Shown: positions 10,264 through 19,663 of the stretch, one piece after another
Layout: every line of letters begins with the position of its first letter
Position numbering within the stretch: the first letter of the stretch is position 1
NCBI RefSeq assembly: GCF_018863395.1
Contig: NZ_JAHKRR010000004.1
Span: 496,001-560,000, forward strand
Direction of reading: 5' to 3'
Length of the DNA stretch: 64,000 bases
DNA from: Sinomicrobium weinanense
GTDB taxonomy: Bacteria; Bacteroidota; Bacteroidia; Flavobacteriales; Flavobacteriaceae
Position numbers and translations under genes: made by a program
The notes under the pieces: model-generated
Seen by the model: the letters and a program-made list of their open reading frames with translations, nothing else
Databases searched by the model: none
Told to the model about the DNA's origin: nothing

Positions 10264-10632
10264 ATGGTACAGCAAGAATCAAGATTAAAAGTAGCCGATA
10301 ATACCGGGGCCAAGGAAGTCCTGACTATTCGCGTTCTCGGAGGTACAAAAAGAAGATATGCTTCCGTAGGAGATAAGATCGTGGTTACCGTAAAAGAAGC
10401 CACACCTAACGGAAACGTAAAGAAAGGACAGGTATCCACAGCTGTGGTTGTTCGTACCAAAAAGGAAGTAAGAAGGCCCGATGGCTCTTACATCCGTTTT
10501 GATGACAATGCTTGCGTACTGTTAAATGCCACCGGAGAAATGCGCGGAACCCGTGTATTCGGACCGGTAGCCAGAGAACTTCGCGACAAGCAGTTTATGA
10601 AGATCGTATCATTAGCGCCTGAGGTGCTGTAA
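10264..10632 (+). CDS. rplN: 50S ribosomal protein L14
   Basis: Intersubunit-bridge protein (contacts 16S h14). 122 residues, exactly the usual length. [19 protein letters not shown] at the start and [11 protein letters not shown]-like [28 protein letters not shown] at the end (split at G/A) are diagnostic. Confidence 0.98.
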   Translation: MVQQESRLKVADNTGAKEVLTIRVLGGTKRRYASVGDKIVVTVKEATPNGNVKKGQVSTAVVVRTKKEVRRPDGSYIRFDDNACVLLNATGEMRGTRVFGPVARELRDKQFMKIVSLAPEVL

Positions 10633-10646
10633 TACATTTGGTAAAA

Positions 10647-10961
10647 ATGATAAAGCTAAAGATAAAATCAGGAGATACAGTAAGGGTTATTGCCGGAGAG
10701 CACAAAGGTGAAGAAGGGAAGGTCCTTAAAGTAGATCGTGAAAAGAACAAGGCGATCGTAGAGGGTGTGAACATGGTTTCCAAACATCAGAAACCCAGTG
10801 CACAAAGTCCTCAGGGAGGGATCGTTAAGAAAGAAGCTCCTCTGCACATATCCAACCTGTCTTTGATCGACCCGAAGTCGAAAGAAGCTACAAGGGTAGG
10901 ATATGAAGTAAGAGATGGCAAGAAAGTGAGAGTTTCCAAGAAATCTAATGAAGTAATTTAG
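10647..10961 (+). CDS. rplX: 50S ribosomal protein L24
   Basis: Assembly initiator for the 5' domain of 23S rRNA. The KOW motif is visible in [26 protein letters not shown] chose ATG 10647 (104 residues, [12 protein letters not shown]) rather than the in-frame TTG at 10638, because the shorter form begins as flavobacterial L24 proteins do. Fourteen bases follow the rplN stop; rplE begins two bases after. Confidence 0.93.
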   Translation: MIKLKIKSGDTVRVIAGEHKGEEGKVLKVDREKNKAIVEGVNMVSKHQKPSAQSPQGGIVKKEAPLHISNLSLIDPKSKEATRVGYEVRDGKKVRVSKKSNEVI

Positions 10962-10963
10962 TT

Positions 10964-11515
10964 ATGGCTTACATTCCGAGATTGAAACAAGAGTATAAGG
11001 AGAGAGTTATTTCTGCTCTTACAGAAGAATTTGGGTACAAGAATGTCATGGAAGTGCCTAAGCTGAAAAAGATCGTGCTTAGTCGCGGTGTCGGAGCTGC
11101 CGTTGCGGATAAAAAGTTGATCGACCACGCGGTAGATGAACTGGGTAAGATTACCGGGCAAAAAGCCGTATCTACTGTATCTAAAAAGGACGTTGCTTCA
11201 TTTAAACTTCGTAAGGGAATGCCGATTGGGGCAAAAGTGACCCTTCGCGGAGAACAAATGTACGAATTCCTGGACAGGCTGGTCACTTCAGCTTTGCCAA
11301 GGGTTAGAGACTTTAACGGTATCAAGGCCACAGGTTTTGACGGTAGGGGAAATTATAACCTCGGTATCACCGAACAGATCATATTTCCCGAGATCGATAT
11401 TGACAAGGTGAACAAGATCTCCGGTATGGATATTACCTTTGTAACTTCTGCCAATACCGATAAAGAGGCAAAATCATTGTTAAGTGAATTAGGATTACCT
11501 TTTAAAAAGAATTAA
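10964..11515 (+). CDS. rplE: 50S ribosomal protein L5
   Basis: Central protuberance protein that binds 5S rRNA and contacts P-site tRNA. 183 residues. Conserved [44 protein letters not shown] (split) and [19 protein letters not shown] are all found in order. Normal length and context. Confidence 0.98.
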   Translation: MAYIPRLKQEYKERVISALTEEFGYKNVMEVPKLKKIVLSRGVGAAVADKKLIDHAVDELGKITGQKAVSTVSKKDVASFKLRKGMPIGAKVTLRGEQMYEFLDRLVTSALPRVRDFNGIKATGFDGRGNYNLGITEQIIFPEIDIDKVNKISGMDITFVTSANTDKEAKSLLSELGLPFKKN

Positions 11516-11517
11516 GT

Positions 11518-11787
11518 ATGGCTAAAGAATCCATGAAAGCCCGCGAGGTGAAGAGACAAAAGCTGGTTGCCAAATATGCCGCTAAACGCAAGGCGCTGAT
11601 AGAGGCCGGCGATTACGAGGCATTGCAAAAACTGCCCAAGAACGCTTCACCTGTAAGGCTGCACAACCGATGCAAGCTCACAGGTAGGCCTAAAGGGTAT
11701 ATGAGGGTCTTCGGTATTTCTCGTGTAACCTTCCGCGAAATGGCAAACCAGGGACTGATCCCCGGGGTTAAGAAAGCAAGTTGGTAA
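11518..11787 (+). CDS. rpsN: 30S ribosomal protein S14, zinc-independent form
   Basis: Head protein of 89 residues. The C-terminal [20 protein letters not shown] is diagnostic, but the CxxC...CxxC zinc ribbon of short S14 proteins is absent and the longer N-terminal helix of the zinc-free class is present ([20 protein letters not shown]). It therefore does not depend on zinc. Starts two bases after rplE. Confidence 0.97.
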   Translation: MAKESMKAREVKRQKLVAKYAAKRKALIEAGDYEALQKLPKNASPVRLHNRCKLTGRPKGYMRVFGISRVTFREMANQGLIPGVKKASW

Positions 11788-11852
11788 AATTTTAACTGGT
11801 AGTAAGTTCGGGATATGATCGTTCCGAAAACTGTTACCGCAAATAGATACAG

Positions 11853-12251
11853 ATGTTTACAGATCCGATAGCAGATTATTTGACAAGAATCAGGAACGCT
11901 AATAGCGCTGGGCACAGGGTAGTAGAGATTCCTGCTTCTAACTTGAAGAAAGAGATCACCAAGATCCTGTTCGATCAGGGGTATATCCTGAGCTACAAGT
12001 TTGAAGACAACACCGTACAGGGAACTATAAAGATCGCCCTGAAGTATGACAAGGCTACCAAAGAGCCCGTTATCAAAAAAATACAGCGTGTGAGTAAGCC
12101 CGGGCTGCGTAAGTATGTTAGCTCTGCAGATCTGCCCAGAGTATTGAATGGCCTTGGTATAGCTGTAGTGTCTACTTCTCACGGAGTGATGACCAGCAAG
12201 CAGGCCAAGAATGAGAAGGTGGGTGGTGAAGTATTGTGTTACGTTTACTAA
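11853..12251 (+). CDS. rpsH: 30S ribosomal protein S8
   Basis: 16S h21-binding assembly protein; spc-operon repressor in Escherichia coli. 132 residues with MFTDPIADYLTRIRNAN at the start and the C-terminal STSHGVMTSKQAKNEKVGGEVLCYVY. The 65-nt gap before it carries an imperfect inverted repeat (about 11808-11838: GGTA...TTCGG against CCGAA...TACC), larger than the gaps of its neighbours. Confidence 0.98.
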   Translation: MFTDPIADYLTRIRNANSAGHRVVEIPASNLKKEITKILFDQGYILSYKFEDNTVQGTIKIALKYDKATKEPVIKKIQRVSKPGLRKYVSSADLPRVLNGLGIAVVSTSHGVMTSKQAKNEKVGGEVLCYVY

Positions 12252-12270
12252 ATTATAAAGACAAGGAAAA

Positions 12271-12813
12271 ATGTCAAGAATAGGGAAAAGTCCAATCAAT
12301 ATACCTGATGGTGTTACCGTAACTATTGATGGTAACAAGGTAACCGTTAAGGGTAAATTAGGCGAATTAACTCAGGAAGTTAAAGACGTTGCTGTGAAGC
12401 AAGAGGATGGACAAATTGTGATAGAAACCACTGCAGATACCAAAGACCAGAATGCCAAGAGCGGTCTGTACAGAAGCCTTATCAATAATATGGTAGAAGG
12501 GGTATCGGCCGGATTTACCAAGGAGTTGGAATTGGTAGGTGTAGGTTACAGGGCCAGCAACCAGGGGCAGAAGCTCGACCTGGCTCTCGGATTTTCTCAC
12601 AACATCGTTTTGGAACTGGCGCCGGAAGTAAAGGTGGAAACCGTTTCCGAAAAAGGGAAAAACCCCATTATAAAACTTACATCATCTGATAAACAGTTGG
12701 TGGGCCAGGTAGCGGCAAAGATCCGTTCGTTCCGTAAACCGGAGCCTTATAAAGGTAAAGGAGTTAAGTTTGTCGGTGAGCAATTAAGGAGAAAAGCAGG
12801 TAAATCAGCTTAA
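12271..12813 (+). CDS. rplF: 50S ribosomal protein L6
   Basis: Two-domain protein at the base of the L7/L12 stalk near the sarcin-ricin loop. 180 residues, with [18 protein letters not shown] at the start and the signature [19 protein letters not shown] in the C-terminal domain (split), ending in a basic tail. Normal length. Confidence 0.98.
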   Translation: MSRIGKSPINIPDGVTVTIDGNKVTVKGKLGELTQEVKDVAVKQEDGQIVIETTADTKDQNAKSGLYRSLINNMVEGVSAGFTKELELVGVGYRASNQGQKLDLALGFSHNIVLELAPEVKVETVSEKGKNPIIKLTSSDKQLVGQVAAKIRSFRKPEPYKGKGVKFVGEQLRRKAGKSA

Positions 12814-12824
12814 TAATTAGCATT

Positions 12825-13181
12825 ATGGCATTATCAAAGACGGAAAGAAGACAACGTATTAAGAACAGGATCAGGAAGGTGATCAGCGGTACTGCAGAAA
12901 GACCCAGGCTGGCTGTTTTTAGGAGCAATAAAGAGATTTATGCACAACTGGTAGACGATGTAAAAGGAGTAACCCTTGTAGCGGCATCTTCCAGGGATAA
13001 AGAGATTGCCGGCTCAAAAGGCACCAAAACAGAAGTATCTGCATTGGTTGGAAAAGCAATAGCCGAAAAGGCATTGAAAGCCGGGATAGAGATCGTTTCC
13101 TTCGACAGAGGAGGGTATCTGTATCACGGAAGAGTAAAATCATTAGCGGAAGGTGCTAGGGAAGCAGGACTAAAATTCTAA
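12825..13181 (+). CDS. rplR: 50S ribosomal protein L18
   Basis: 5S rRNA-binding protein of 118 residues. The arginine-rich N-terminus ([30 protein letters not shown], read in two parts) and the C-terminal [26 protein letters not shown] are the family hallmarks. rpsE starts six bases downstream. Confidence 0.98.
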   Translation: MALSKTERRQRIKNRIRKVISGTAERPRLAVFRSNKEIYAQLVDDVKGVTLVAASSRDKEIAGSKGTKTEVSALVGKAIAEKALKAGIEIVSFDRGGYLYHGRVKSLAEGAREAGLKF

Positions 13182-13187
13182 GAAATT

Positions 13188-13712
13188 ATGTTTCAGAAAT
13201 ACAAAAACGCAGAATTGGTAAAACCCGGCGGACTGGAATTGAAAGACCGCTTGGTTGGCGTACAGAGAGTTACTAAGGTTACTAAAGGAGGTAGAGCATT
13301 CGGCTTTTCTGCTATAGTGGTAGTAGGAGATGAAAACGGTGTTGTAGGACACGGCCTGGGCAAATCCAAAGAGGTTGCCGATGCCATATCCAAAGCCGTT
13401 GAGGATGCTAAGAAAAACCTCGTTCGTATTCCTTTGAACAAAGGAACCCTGCCTCATGAGCAAAAAGGGAAATACGGAGGTGCACGAGTGTACATTCAAC
13501 CCGCTTCTCACGGTACCGGTGTTATTGCCGGTGGGGCAGTGCGTTCGGTTCTCGAAGCAGTGGGAGTACACGACGTATTGTCTAAATCCCAGGGCTCTTC
13601 CAACCCTCACAATGTGGTAAAAGCTACTTTCGACGCTTTGTTGCAGTTGAGGGGTGCCAATACGGTAGCCGCACAACGAGGCATTTCTTTAGAAAAAGTT
13701 TTTAAAGGGTAA
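13188..13712 (+). CDS. rpsE: 30S ribosomal protein S5
   Basis: Decoding-fidelity protein (ram site) and spectinomycin-site neighbour. 174 residues. The dsRNA-binding-like N-domain includes [22 protein letters not shown], and the C-domain has [22 protein letters not shown]. The spectinomycin loop is in the normal TKGGRAFGF form. Confidence 0.98.
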   Translation: MFQKYKNAELVKPGGLELKDRLVGVQRVTKVTKGGRAFGFSAIVVVGDENGVVGHGLGKSKEVADAISKAVEDAKKNLVRIPLNKGTLPHEQKGKYGGARVYIQPASHGTGVIAGGAVRSVLEAVGVHDVLSKSQGSSNPHNVVKATFDALLQLRGANTVAAQRGISLEKVFKG

Positions 13713-13724
13713 ACAAGGATAAAA

Positions 13725-13907
13725 ATGGGAAAGATCAGAGTTACACAAGTAAGGAGCAACATCAAGCGTCCCCAGGATCAAAAGAGGACCCTTGAAGCTC
13801 TTGGCCTTAGAAAAATAGGACAGGTAGTAGAACACGACGCTACACCAAATATCCTTGGTATGGTAAATAAAGTTAAACACTTGGTTTCTGTAGAAGAGAC
13901 TAAATAG
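13725..13907 (+). CDS. rpmD: 50S ribosomal protein L30
   Basis: Small 50S protein of 60 residues, starting MGKIRVTQVRSNIKRPQDQKRTLEALGLRKIG (read in two parts), the family core. Its TAG stop (13905-13907) is the first boundary of a heptamer array that fills the gap to rplO. Confidence 0.96.
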   Translation: MGKIRVTQVRSNIKRPQDQKRTLEALGLRKIGQVVEHDATPNILGMVNKVKHLVSVEETK

Positions 13908-13992
13908 ATTTTAGATGGACGATTTTGGATTTTAGATTGAGAAAATCAACAATCGTAAATCGTAAGTCGTAAGTCGTAAATCGTAAATAATT
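13907..13992 (+). repeat. Heptamer array with inverted arms between rpmD and rplO
   Basis: The left arm has five consecutive 7-nt units on a GATTTTA theme (13907-13941: GATTTTA, GATGGAC, GATTTTG, GATTTTA, GATTGAG). After AAAATCAAC the right arm has five units of AATCGTA/AGTCGTA (13951-13985) and then AATAATT. The arms are roughly reverse complements, so the transcript could fold back. It ends just before the rplO ATG at 14000. Confidence 0.8.
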
Positions 13993-13999
13993 TTTAAGT

Positions 14000-14452
14000 A
14001 TGAACTTAAGTAACTTACAACCAGCAAAAGGTTCAGTACACAAGGACGGAAAGCGAGTAGGCCGGGGAGAGGGTTCCGGAAAAGGTGGTACTGCAACACG
14101 TGGTCATAAAGGAGCCAAGTCGCGTTCCGGATACTCCAAGAAGATCGGTTTTGAAGGAGGGCAGATGCCACTTCAAAGGCGTGTCCCTAAATTCGGTTTT
14201 AAAAATATTAACCGCAAAGAATACGTAGGGATAAACCTGGGTAAATTACAGGACATGGTGGATAAAGGTGTGATCACTGACACTGTGGATATGGATATTT
14301 TGATCAACAACAAAGTAGTAAAGCGTTCCGACCTGGTAAAAATACTCGGCGGAGGCGAACTGAAAACAAAGTTAAAAGTATCTGTACATAAATTTACCGC
14401 CAGCGCTAAAGAAGCCATTGAAAAGGCAGGAGGCGAAGCGGTAGCTTTATAA
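14000..14452 (+). CDS. rplO: 50S ribosomal protein L15
   Basis: Late-assembly 50S protein of 150 residues. The glycine-rich basic N-terminus (KRVGRGEGSGKGGTATRGHKGAKSRSG in two parts, then FEGGQMPLQRRVPKFGF) is diagnostic. Precedes secY by 13 nt, the standard arrangement. Confidence 0.98.
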   Translation: MNLSNLQPAKGSVHKDGKRVGRGEGSGKGGTATRGHKGAKSRSGYSKKIGFEGGQMPLQRRVPKFGFKNINRKEYVGINLGKLQDMVDKGVITDTVDMDILINNKVVKRSDLVKILGGGELKTKLKVSVHKFTASAKEAIEKAGGEAVAL

Positions 14453-14465
14453 GAAAAAACCTACC

Positions 14466-15809
14466 ATGAAGAAATTTTTTGAGACACTAAGCAACATTTG
14501 GAAGATAGAAGAGCTTAAAGGCAGGATACTGGTAACCCTCGGGTTGCTGTTGGTGTATCGTTTAGGTACACAGATCGTTCTTCCGGGTGTTGATTCAGTA
14601 CAACTGGCGGAGTTGTCCAGCAAGACAGACACCGGTCTGTTGGGAATACTTAATGCTTTTACGGGAGGGGCTTTTGCCAACGCTTCCGTTTTTGCTTTGG
14701 GTATAATGCCATATATCTCGGCCTCTATTGTAGTGCAGTTAATGGGAATTGCTATTCCTTACCTGCAAAAACTACAAAAAGAGGGAGAGAGTGGCAGGAA
14801 GACCATTAACCAGATCACCCGCTGGCTGACCATTGCCATATGTGTAGTGCAGGCACCTGCATACCTCTATGGCCTGGGAGCGCTCGGTGTGCCCGATAGC
14901 GCTTTCCTGCTAGGTAAAGGGCTCGATTTTATCATTCCGTCGGTTATTATTCTCGTAACCGGTACCATATTTGCTATGTGGCTCGGTGAAAAAATTACGG
15001 ATAAAGGTATCGGTAATGGAATTTCACTGTTGATCATGGTGGGAATTATAGCCCGGTTACCGCTGTCCTTTGTACAGGAATTTGTTTCCAGAGTGTCTGA
15101 AAACAACGGAGGGCTGATGCTTATCCTTATTGAACTGGTCATCTGGTTCGTGGTTATACTGGCCAGCATTATGCTGGTAATGGCCACAAGGCAGATACCG
15201 GTACAGTATGCGAGGAGAACAGCTTCGGGTGGATATGAAAAAAATGTATTCGGTTCAAGGCAGTATATACCCTTAAAACTGAATGCGTCCGGAGTAATGC
15301 CCATTATCTTTGCACAGGCTATCATGTTTGTGCCGGGAGCATTGGCAGGATTGTCCAATTCAGATGCCGCACAGTCTGTAAAAGCAGCTTTTATGGATAT
15401 TTTCGGTTTTTGGTACAATCTGGTCTTTGCTTTGCTGATCATAGTTTTTACGTATTTTTACACCGCCATAACTGTGCCTACGAACAAAATGGCAGATGAC
15501 CTGAAGAGAAGCGGAGGCTTTATTCCCGGAATAAAACCCGGAAAAGAAACCGGTGATTATCTCGACAAAATAATGTCACTGATCACGTTTCCAGGGTCGA
15601 TATTCCTGGCGATAATCGCTATTTTACCGGCCTTTGTGGTAAAAATTATCGGAATGCAACAAGGCTGGGCCCTGTTTTACGGAGGGACATCTTTGCTGAT
15701 CATGGTGGGAGTTGCGATAGACACCATACAGCAAGTAAACTCCTACCTGCTCAACAGGCATTATGACGGCCTGATGAAAACGGGCAAGAACAGAAAAGTA
15801 GTGGCATAA
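14466..15809 (+). CDS. secY: Protein translocase subunit SecY
   Basis: Channel-forming inner-membrane protein of the Sec translocon, 447 residues with about ten membrane spans. Family motifs: GGAFANASVFALGIMPYISASI in and after the plug region (read in parts), QRRTASGGYEKN-like ARRTASGGYEKNVFGSRQYIPLKLN ahead of TM6-7, and the cytoplasmic loop KRSGGFIPGIKPGKET that interacts with SecA and ribosomes. The only non-ribosomal structural gene in the spc block apart from infA. Confidence 0.98.
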   Translation: MKKFFETLSNIWKIEELKGRILVTLGLLLVYRLGTQIVLPGVDSVQLAELSSKTDTGLLGILNAFTGGAFANASVFALGIMPYISASIVVQLMGIAIPYLQKLQKEGESGRKTINQITRWLTIAICVVQAPAYLYGLGALGVPDSAFLLGKGLDFIIPSVIILVTGTIFAMWLGEKITDKGIGNGISLLIMVGIIARLPLSFVQEFVSRVSENNGGLMLILIELVIWFVVILASIMLVMATRQIPVQYARRTASGGYEKNVFGSRQYIPLKLNASGVMPIIFAQAIMFVPGALAGLSNSDAAQSVKAAFMDIFGFWYNLVFALLIIVFTYFYTAITVPTNKMADDLKRSGGFIPGIKPGKETGDYLDKIMSLITFPGSIFLAIIAILPAFVVKIIGMQQGWALFYGGTSLLIMVGVAIDTIQQVNSYLLNRHYDGLMKTGKNRKVVA

Positions 15810-15811
15810 AT

Positions 15812-15889
15812 GATATTTTGGATTTTCGATTTGCGGTGTCAGATTAAAAAATCAAATCGTAAATCGTAAATTGTAAATCGTAAATCAAA
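15812..15889 (+). repeat. Heptamer array with inverted arms between secY and infA
   Basis: The right arm is a run of 7-nt units at 15855-15889 (AATCGTA, AATCGTA, AATTGTA, AATCGTA, AATCAAA) that ends one base before the infA ATG (15891). The left arm shows the complementary theme (GATATTT, TGGATTT, TCGATTT at 15812-15832). The unit is nearly that of the rpmD-rplO array. Confidence 0.8.
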
Positions 15890-15890
15890 A

Positions 15891-16106
15891 ATGGCTAAAC
15901 AAGCAGCAATAGAACAAGACGGAACCATCATCGAAGCATTGTCTAACGCAATGTTTCGGGTAGAACTGGAAAATGGTCATGTAGTTACTGCTCATATATC
16001 CGGTAAAATGCGTATGCATTACATAAAATTGTTGCCTGGCGATAAGGTGAAGCTGGAAATGAGCCCGTATGACCTTACTAAAGCAAGAATCACTTATAGA
16101 TACTAA
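15891..16106 (+). CDS. infA: Translation initiation factor IF-1
   Basis: A-site-binding initiation factor with a single S1/OB domain. 71 residues, the typical length: [30 protein letters not shown] (in two parts), then [28 protein letters not shown]. Its presence between secY and rpmJ is the usual bacterial order. A heptamer array abuts its start codon. Confidence 0.98.
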   Translation: MAKQAAIEQDGTIIEALSNAMFRVELENGHVVTAHISGKMRMHYIKLLPGDKVKLEMSPYDLTKARITYRY

Positions 16107-16109
16107 ATA

Positions 16110-16177
16110 GTTTCAGGTTGCGGGTTTAAAGTTCCATGCTGAATTTAAACCTTGAACCTTGAACCTTGAACTTTGAA
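16110..16177 (+). repeat. Heptamer array with inverted arms between infA and rpmJ
   Basis: Left arm: GTTTCAG, GTTGCGG, GTTTAAA, GTTCCAT (16110-16137). Right arm: CCTTGAA three times and CTTTGAA (16150-16177), five bases before the rpmJ ATG. The unit differs completely from the arrays on either side, but the 7-nt period and the inverted orientation are the same. Confidence 0.8.
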
Positions 16178-16182
16178 TTATC

Positions 16183-16299
16183 ATGAAAGTAAGAGCATCA
16201 TTAAAGAAGAGAAGTCCCGAGTGCAAGATTGTGCGTCGTAAGGGGAGATTGTACGTAATTAATAAAAAGAATCCTAGATTTAAACAAAGACAAGGGTAA
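16183..16299 (+). CDS. rpmJ: 50S ribosomal protein L36, zinc-free form
   Basis: The smallest 50S protein, 38 residues from ATG 16183 to TAA 16297-16299. [19 protein letters not shown], then [19 protein letters not shown]. Of the four zinc ligands of the classic form (C11, C14, C27, H33), only C14 remains (S11, N27, F33), so this copy should not bind zinc. Two bases before rpsM. Confidence 0.95.
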   Translation: MKVRASLKKRSPECKIVRRKGRLYVINKKNPRFKQRQG

Positions 16300-16301
16300 T
16301 T

Positions 16302-16676
16302 ATGGCAAGAATCGCAGGAGTAGATATACCAAAATACAAAAGAGGGGTTATTGCATTGACCTATATTTTTGGTATTGGCAAAAGCAGGGCTAAAGAGATC
16401 TTGGCTCAGGCTAAAGTAAATGAAGATACCAAAGTGTCTGACTGGACCGATGAAGAAATTAACCGTATTCGCGAAGCCGTTGGTGTTTACACGATCGAAG
16501 GGGAATTGCGTTCCGAAGTACAGTTGAACATTAAACGTCTGATGGATATAGGATGTTACAGGGGTATCCGTCACAGGATCGGATTGCCGCTGAGAGGTCA
16601 AAGGACCAAGAACAATTCCAGGACAAGAAAAGGTAAACGAAAAACTGTTGCCAACAAGAAGAAAGCAACTAAATAG
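16302..16676 (+). CDS. rpsM: 30S ribosomal protein S13
   Basis: Head protein bridging to the 50S subunit and contacting P-site tRNA. 124 residues with [19 protein letters not shown], the helix-two-turn-helix [12 protein letters not shown], and the C-terminal [20 protein letters not shown] basic tail. Starts right after rpmJ. Confidence 0.98.
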   Translation: MARIAGVDIPKYKRGVIALTYIFGIGKSRAKEILAQAKVNEDTKVSDWTDEEINRIREAVGVYTIEGELRSEVQLNIKRLMDIGCYRGIRHRIGLPLRGQRTKNNSRTRKGKRKTVANKKKATK

Positions 16677-16682
16677 TGTAAT

Positions 16683-16793
16683 TAGTATTTAGAATTTAGT
16701 ATTAAGTACAAAGACACTTGATATTTTTGGATATAATCCCAACATGGCAGTCTGACCACTTAATACTTAATACTTAATACCTGATACTTATAA
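16683..16793 (+). repeat. Heptamer array with inverted arms between rpsM and rpsK
   Basis: Left arm: TAGTATT, TAGAATT, TAGTATT, AAGTAC (16683-16709). Right arm: ACTTAAT three times, ACCTGAT, ACTTATA (about 16759-16793), five bases before the rpsK ATG. The arms are reverse-complementary with a spacer of about 50 nt, so a long imperfect hairpin is possible in the rpsM-rpsK transcript. Confidence 0.8.
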
Positions 16794-16796
16794 AAA

Positions 16797-17186
16797 ATGG
16801 CAAAGTCAACAAAAACTTCTAAAAAACGCAAGGTCGTTGTAGAATCTGTAGGAGAAGCACACGTTACGGCATCATTTAACAACCTTATCATATCCCTGAC
16901 CAACAAGAAAGGTGATGTGATAGCCTGGTCGTCTGCTGGAAAAATGGGCTTTAGAGGATCAAAGAAAAACACTCCCTATGCTGCCCAGATAGCCGCAGAA
17001 GATGCTTCTAAAATAGCTCAGGAAGCTGGCCTCAGAAAAGTGAAAGTCTATGTTAAAGGACCCGGTAACGGAAGGGAATCTGCCATCCGTACCATTCACA
17101 ATGCAGGTATAGAAGTCACAGAAATCATAGACGTTACACCGTTGCCGCACAACGGATGTCGTCCGCCTAAAAGAAGAAGAGTCTGA
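16797..17186 (+). CDS. rpsK: 30S ribosomal protein S11
   Basis: Platform protein near the E site. 129 residues. [37 protein letters not shown] (in parts) and the C-terminal signature [16 protein letters not shown] are typical. The 120-nt gap before it holds a heptamer array. Confidence 0.98.
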   Translation: MAKSTKTSKKRKVVVESVGEAHVTASFNNLIISLTNKKGDVIAWSSAGKMGFRGSKKNTPYAAQIAAEDASKIAQEAGLRKVKVYVKGPGNGRESAIRTIHNAGIEVTEIIDVTPLPHNGCRPPKRRRV

Positions 17187-17195
17187 TTTATTTTA

Positions 17196-17275
17196 GATTT
17201 ACGGTTTACGATTTTTGATTTGATATTTTAGACTTCGTAATTCGTAAATCGCAAATCTTAACTCGTAATTTGTAA
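17196..17275 (+). repeat. Heptamer array with inverted arms between rpsK and rpsD
   Basis: Left arm: GATTTAC, GGTTTAC, GATTTTT, GATTTGA, TATTTTA (17196-17230). Right arm: TTCGTAA twice, ATCGCAA, ATCTTAA, CTCGTAA, TTTGTAA (17234-17275), and a decayed end to 17289. The rest of the 171-nt gap (17290-17357) has no recognisable signal. Confidence 0.8.
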
Positions 17276-17357
17276 ACGTAATTCAAAAAACGGGGATAGT
17301 TAACGATTATCGAAGGATAAGCCTTAATTCATAATCATCCCCTTAAATATTTATAAC

Positions 17358-17963
17358 ATGGCAAGATACACAGGTCCAAAAACCAAGATCGCGAGGAAAT
17401 TCGGAGAGCCGATCTTTGGAGACGACAAATCTTTTGAAAAGAAAAATTACCCTCCCGGGCAACACGGAAACAATCGTAGGAGAGGAAAAAAATCTGAATA
17501 TGCTATCCAGTTGATGGAGAAGCAGAAAGCAAAATACACTTACGGTATCCTGGAAAAACAATTCCGGAACCTGTTCGAAAAAGCAAACCGAAGCAAGGGA
17601 GTTACTGGTGAGGTGCTGCTTCAGTTGTGCGAGTCACGCCTGGATAATGTAGTTTACAGAATGGGTGTTTCTCCTTCCAGGAGAGGTGCAAGGCAATTGG
17701 TGTCGCACCGTCATATTACCGTAAACGGGGAAATCGTAAACATCCCTTCATACACTTTAAAGCCCGGCGATGTCGTGGGAGTTCGTGAAAAGTCCAAATC
17801 CCTGGAAGTGATCGAGAATTCCCTGGCCAATAACTCCAGCGTATACGAATGGATCACCTGGAATACAGAGAAGAAAGAAGGAACATTCGTAGCCGTACCG
17901 GAAAGAATACAAATTCCGGAAAACATCAAGGAACAATTAATCGTCGAGTTATACTCTAAATAA
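17358..17963 (+). CDS. rpsD: 30S ribosomal protein S4
   Basis: 16S 5'-domain assembly initiator and fidelity protein, 201 residues. The S4 RNA-binding domain is at about 90-150 ([30 protein letters not shown]). The N-terminal zinc-binding cysteines of some S4 proteins are absent ([16 protein letters not shown]). Together with S14 and L36, this makes a zinc-sparing set. Confidence 0.98.
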   Translation: MARYTGPKTKIARKFGEPIFGDDKSFEKKNYPPGQHGNNRRRGKKSEYAIQLMEKQKAKYTYGILEKQFRNLFEKANRSKGVTGEVLLQLCESRLDNVVYRMGVSPSRRGARQLVSHRHITVNGEIVNIPSYTLKPGDVVGVREKSKSLEVIENSLANNSSVYEWITWNTEKKEGTFVAVPERIQIPENIKEQLIVELYSK

Positions 17964-17984
17964 TAATCAGACAGCTGTCGTATT

Positions 17985-18977
17985 ATGGCAATATTCAATT
18001 TTCAAAAGCCCGATAAAGTTATAATGATCGATTCTTCCGATTTCGAAGGGAAGTTTGAATTCCGCCCTTTGGAACCCGGATACGGATTGACCGTTGGTAA
18101 CGCATTGCGAAGAGTCTTGCTGGCTTCGTTGGATGGTTTTGCTATTACATCGGTAAAAATAGAAGGCGTAGAGCACGAATTCTCTACCATATCTGGTGTA
18201 GTAGAAGACGTAACGGAGATCATCCTGAATTTAAAACAGATCTGTTTTAAAAGGCAGATAGACGATGTGGAGAACGAAACAGTTTCGATCTCCATTACCG
18301 GCAAAGAACAGCTCACGGCAGGAGATTTTCAGAAATTCATTTCCGGCTTTCAGGTACTGAACCCGGATCTGGTGATCTGTAACATGGAATCCAGTGTTAA
18401 CATCAACCTGGAACTCACCATAGAAAAAGGCAGAGGGTATGTTCCTGCAGAAGAGAACAAAAAGCCCAACGTGCCCATAGGAACCATCTTTACGGACTCT
18501 ATCTTTACACCTATCAAGAACGTAAAGTATAGCATAGAGAACTATCGTGTGGAACAGAAGACCGACTATGAAAAGCTGGTTTTTGAGATCATCACCGACG
18601 GATCTATTCACCCCAAAGATGCCCTGACTGAGGCTGCCAAGATACTGATCCATCACTTTATGCTGTTCTCCGATGAGAGAATAACCCTCGAGGCCGATGA
18701 GATCGCACAAACGGAAACCTATGACGAAGAGTCACTGCACATGAGGCAGTTGCTCAAGACCAAGCTGGTAGATATGGACCTGTCCGTACGTGCGCTGAAC
18801 TGTCTGAAGGCAGCAGAGGTTGATACCCTGGGCGACCTGGTATCTTTCAATAAGAACGACCTGATGAAGTTCCGGAACTTCGGTAAAAAGTCCCTGACTG
18901 AGCTGGAAGAACTCGTAAGCGTGAAAGGGCTGAGTTTCGGTATGGATCTGTCAAAATATAAATTAGATAAAGATTAA
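17985..18977 (+). CDS. rpoA: DNA-directed RNA polymerase subunit alpha
   Basis: Dimerising scaffold subunit of RNA polymerase, 330 residues. The N-terminal domain (about 1-230) contains [20 protein letters not shown] and the beta/beta'-contacting region; the C-terminal domain (about 250-320) has the helix-hairpin-helix core [19 protein letters not shown] and [14 protein letters not shown], which binds UP elements and activators. Universal position between rpsD and rplQ. Confidence 0.98.
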   Translation: MAIFNFQKPDKVIMIDSSDFEGKFEFRPLEPGYGLTVGNALRRVLLASLDGFAITSVKIEGVEHEFSTISGVVEDVTEIILNLKQICFKRQIDDVENETVSISITGKEQLTAGDFQKFISGFQVLNPDLVICNMESSVNINLELTIEKGRGYVPAEENKKPNVPIGTIFTDSIFTPIKNVKYSIENYRVEQKTDYEKLVFEIITDGSIHPKDALTEAAKILIHHFMLFSDERITLEADEIAQTETYDEESLHMRQLLKTKLVDMDLSVRALNCLKAAEVDTLGDLVSFNKNDLMKFRNFGKKSLTELEELVSVKGLSFGMDLSKYKLDKD

Positions 18978-19048
18978 TCTTTTCCTTTTTCGAATGTATT
19001 CCCCGAAAGGGGAGTACATTACCGGAAAAGAACAATTAGGGAATTAAG

Positions 19049-19636
19049 ATGAGACACGGAAAGAAAATAAACCACTTAGGTAGGAAATCGGCGCACAGAA
19101 AGGCAATGCTGGCCAATATGGCGTGCTCTTTGATAGAACACAAGCGTATCAACACCACTGTGGCCAAGGCAAAGGCACTCAAGCAATTTGTAGAACCGCT
19201 GGTTACCAAGTCCAAGGAAGACACTACCCACAACAGAAGAATAGTGTTTAGCAAGCTCAGAAATAAATATGCGGTAACTGAGCTTTTCAGGGAAGTGGCC
19301 GTTAAGGTGGCAGACCGCCCCGGCGGATACACCAGGATCATAAAACTGGGCAACCGTCTCGGTGACAATGCCGATATGGCATTGATAGAACTCGTTGATT
19401 ACAACGAAACCTATGATGCAGGAAAACCCGCCAAGAAAAAGTCTACAAGACGTGGACGGGTTAAAAAATCCACTGCAAAGACAGATGAAGCAGCTTCAGC
19501 AGAAACTGCAGTAGAAGAAAAAGCTGCCGAGCCGGCAAAAGAGAAAAAAGCCGAAGCCCCGAAGAAGGAGCCCAAGGCCGAAAAGACCGATAAACCGGCA
19601 GAAGGAGAAGATAAAAAACCTTCATCTGAGGAATAA
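19049..19636 (+). CDS. rplQ: 50S ribosomal protein L17 with a long charged C-terminal tail
   Basis: 50S protein near the exit tunnel. The core (about 1-118) is canonical: [21 protein letters not shown] and the C-terminal core [12 protein letters not shown]. It continues for about 70 residues rich in K, A, E and P (from [10 protein letters not shown] to KKPSSEE), bringing the total to 195 against about 120 in most bacteria. Such tails are common in Bacteroidota L17; the tail is probably disordered. Last gene of the superoperon. Confidence 0.97.
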   Translation: MRHGKKINHLGRKSAHRKAMLANMACSLIEHKRINTTVAKAKALKQFVEPLVTKSKEDTTHNRRIVFSKLRNKYAVTELFREVAVKVADRPGGYTRIIKLGNRLGDNADMALIELVDYNETYDAGKPAKKKSTRRGRVKKSTAKTDEAASAETAVEEKAAEPAKEKKAEAPKKEPKAEKTDKPAEGEDKKPSSEE

Positions 19637-19663
19637 CAAATGATAACAGAATCATTACATATC

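Noticed and set aside
13951-13985. Possible CRISPR array
   Set aside because: Units are 7 nt with no spacers, differ between loci, and no cas genes are present.
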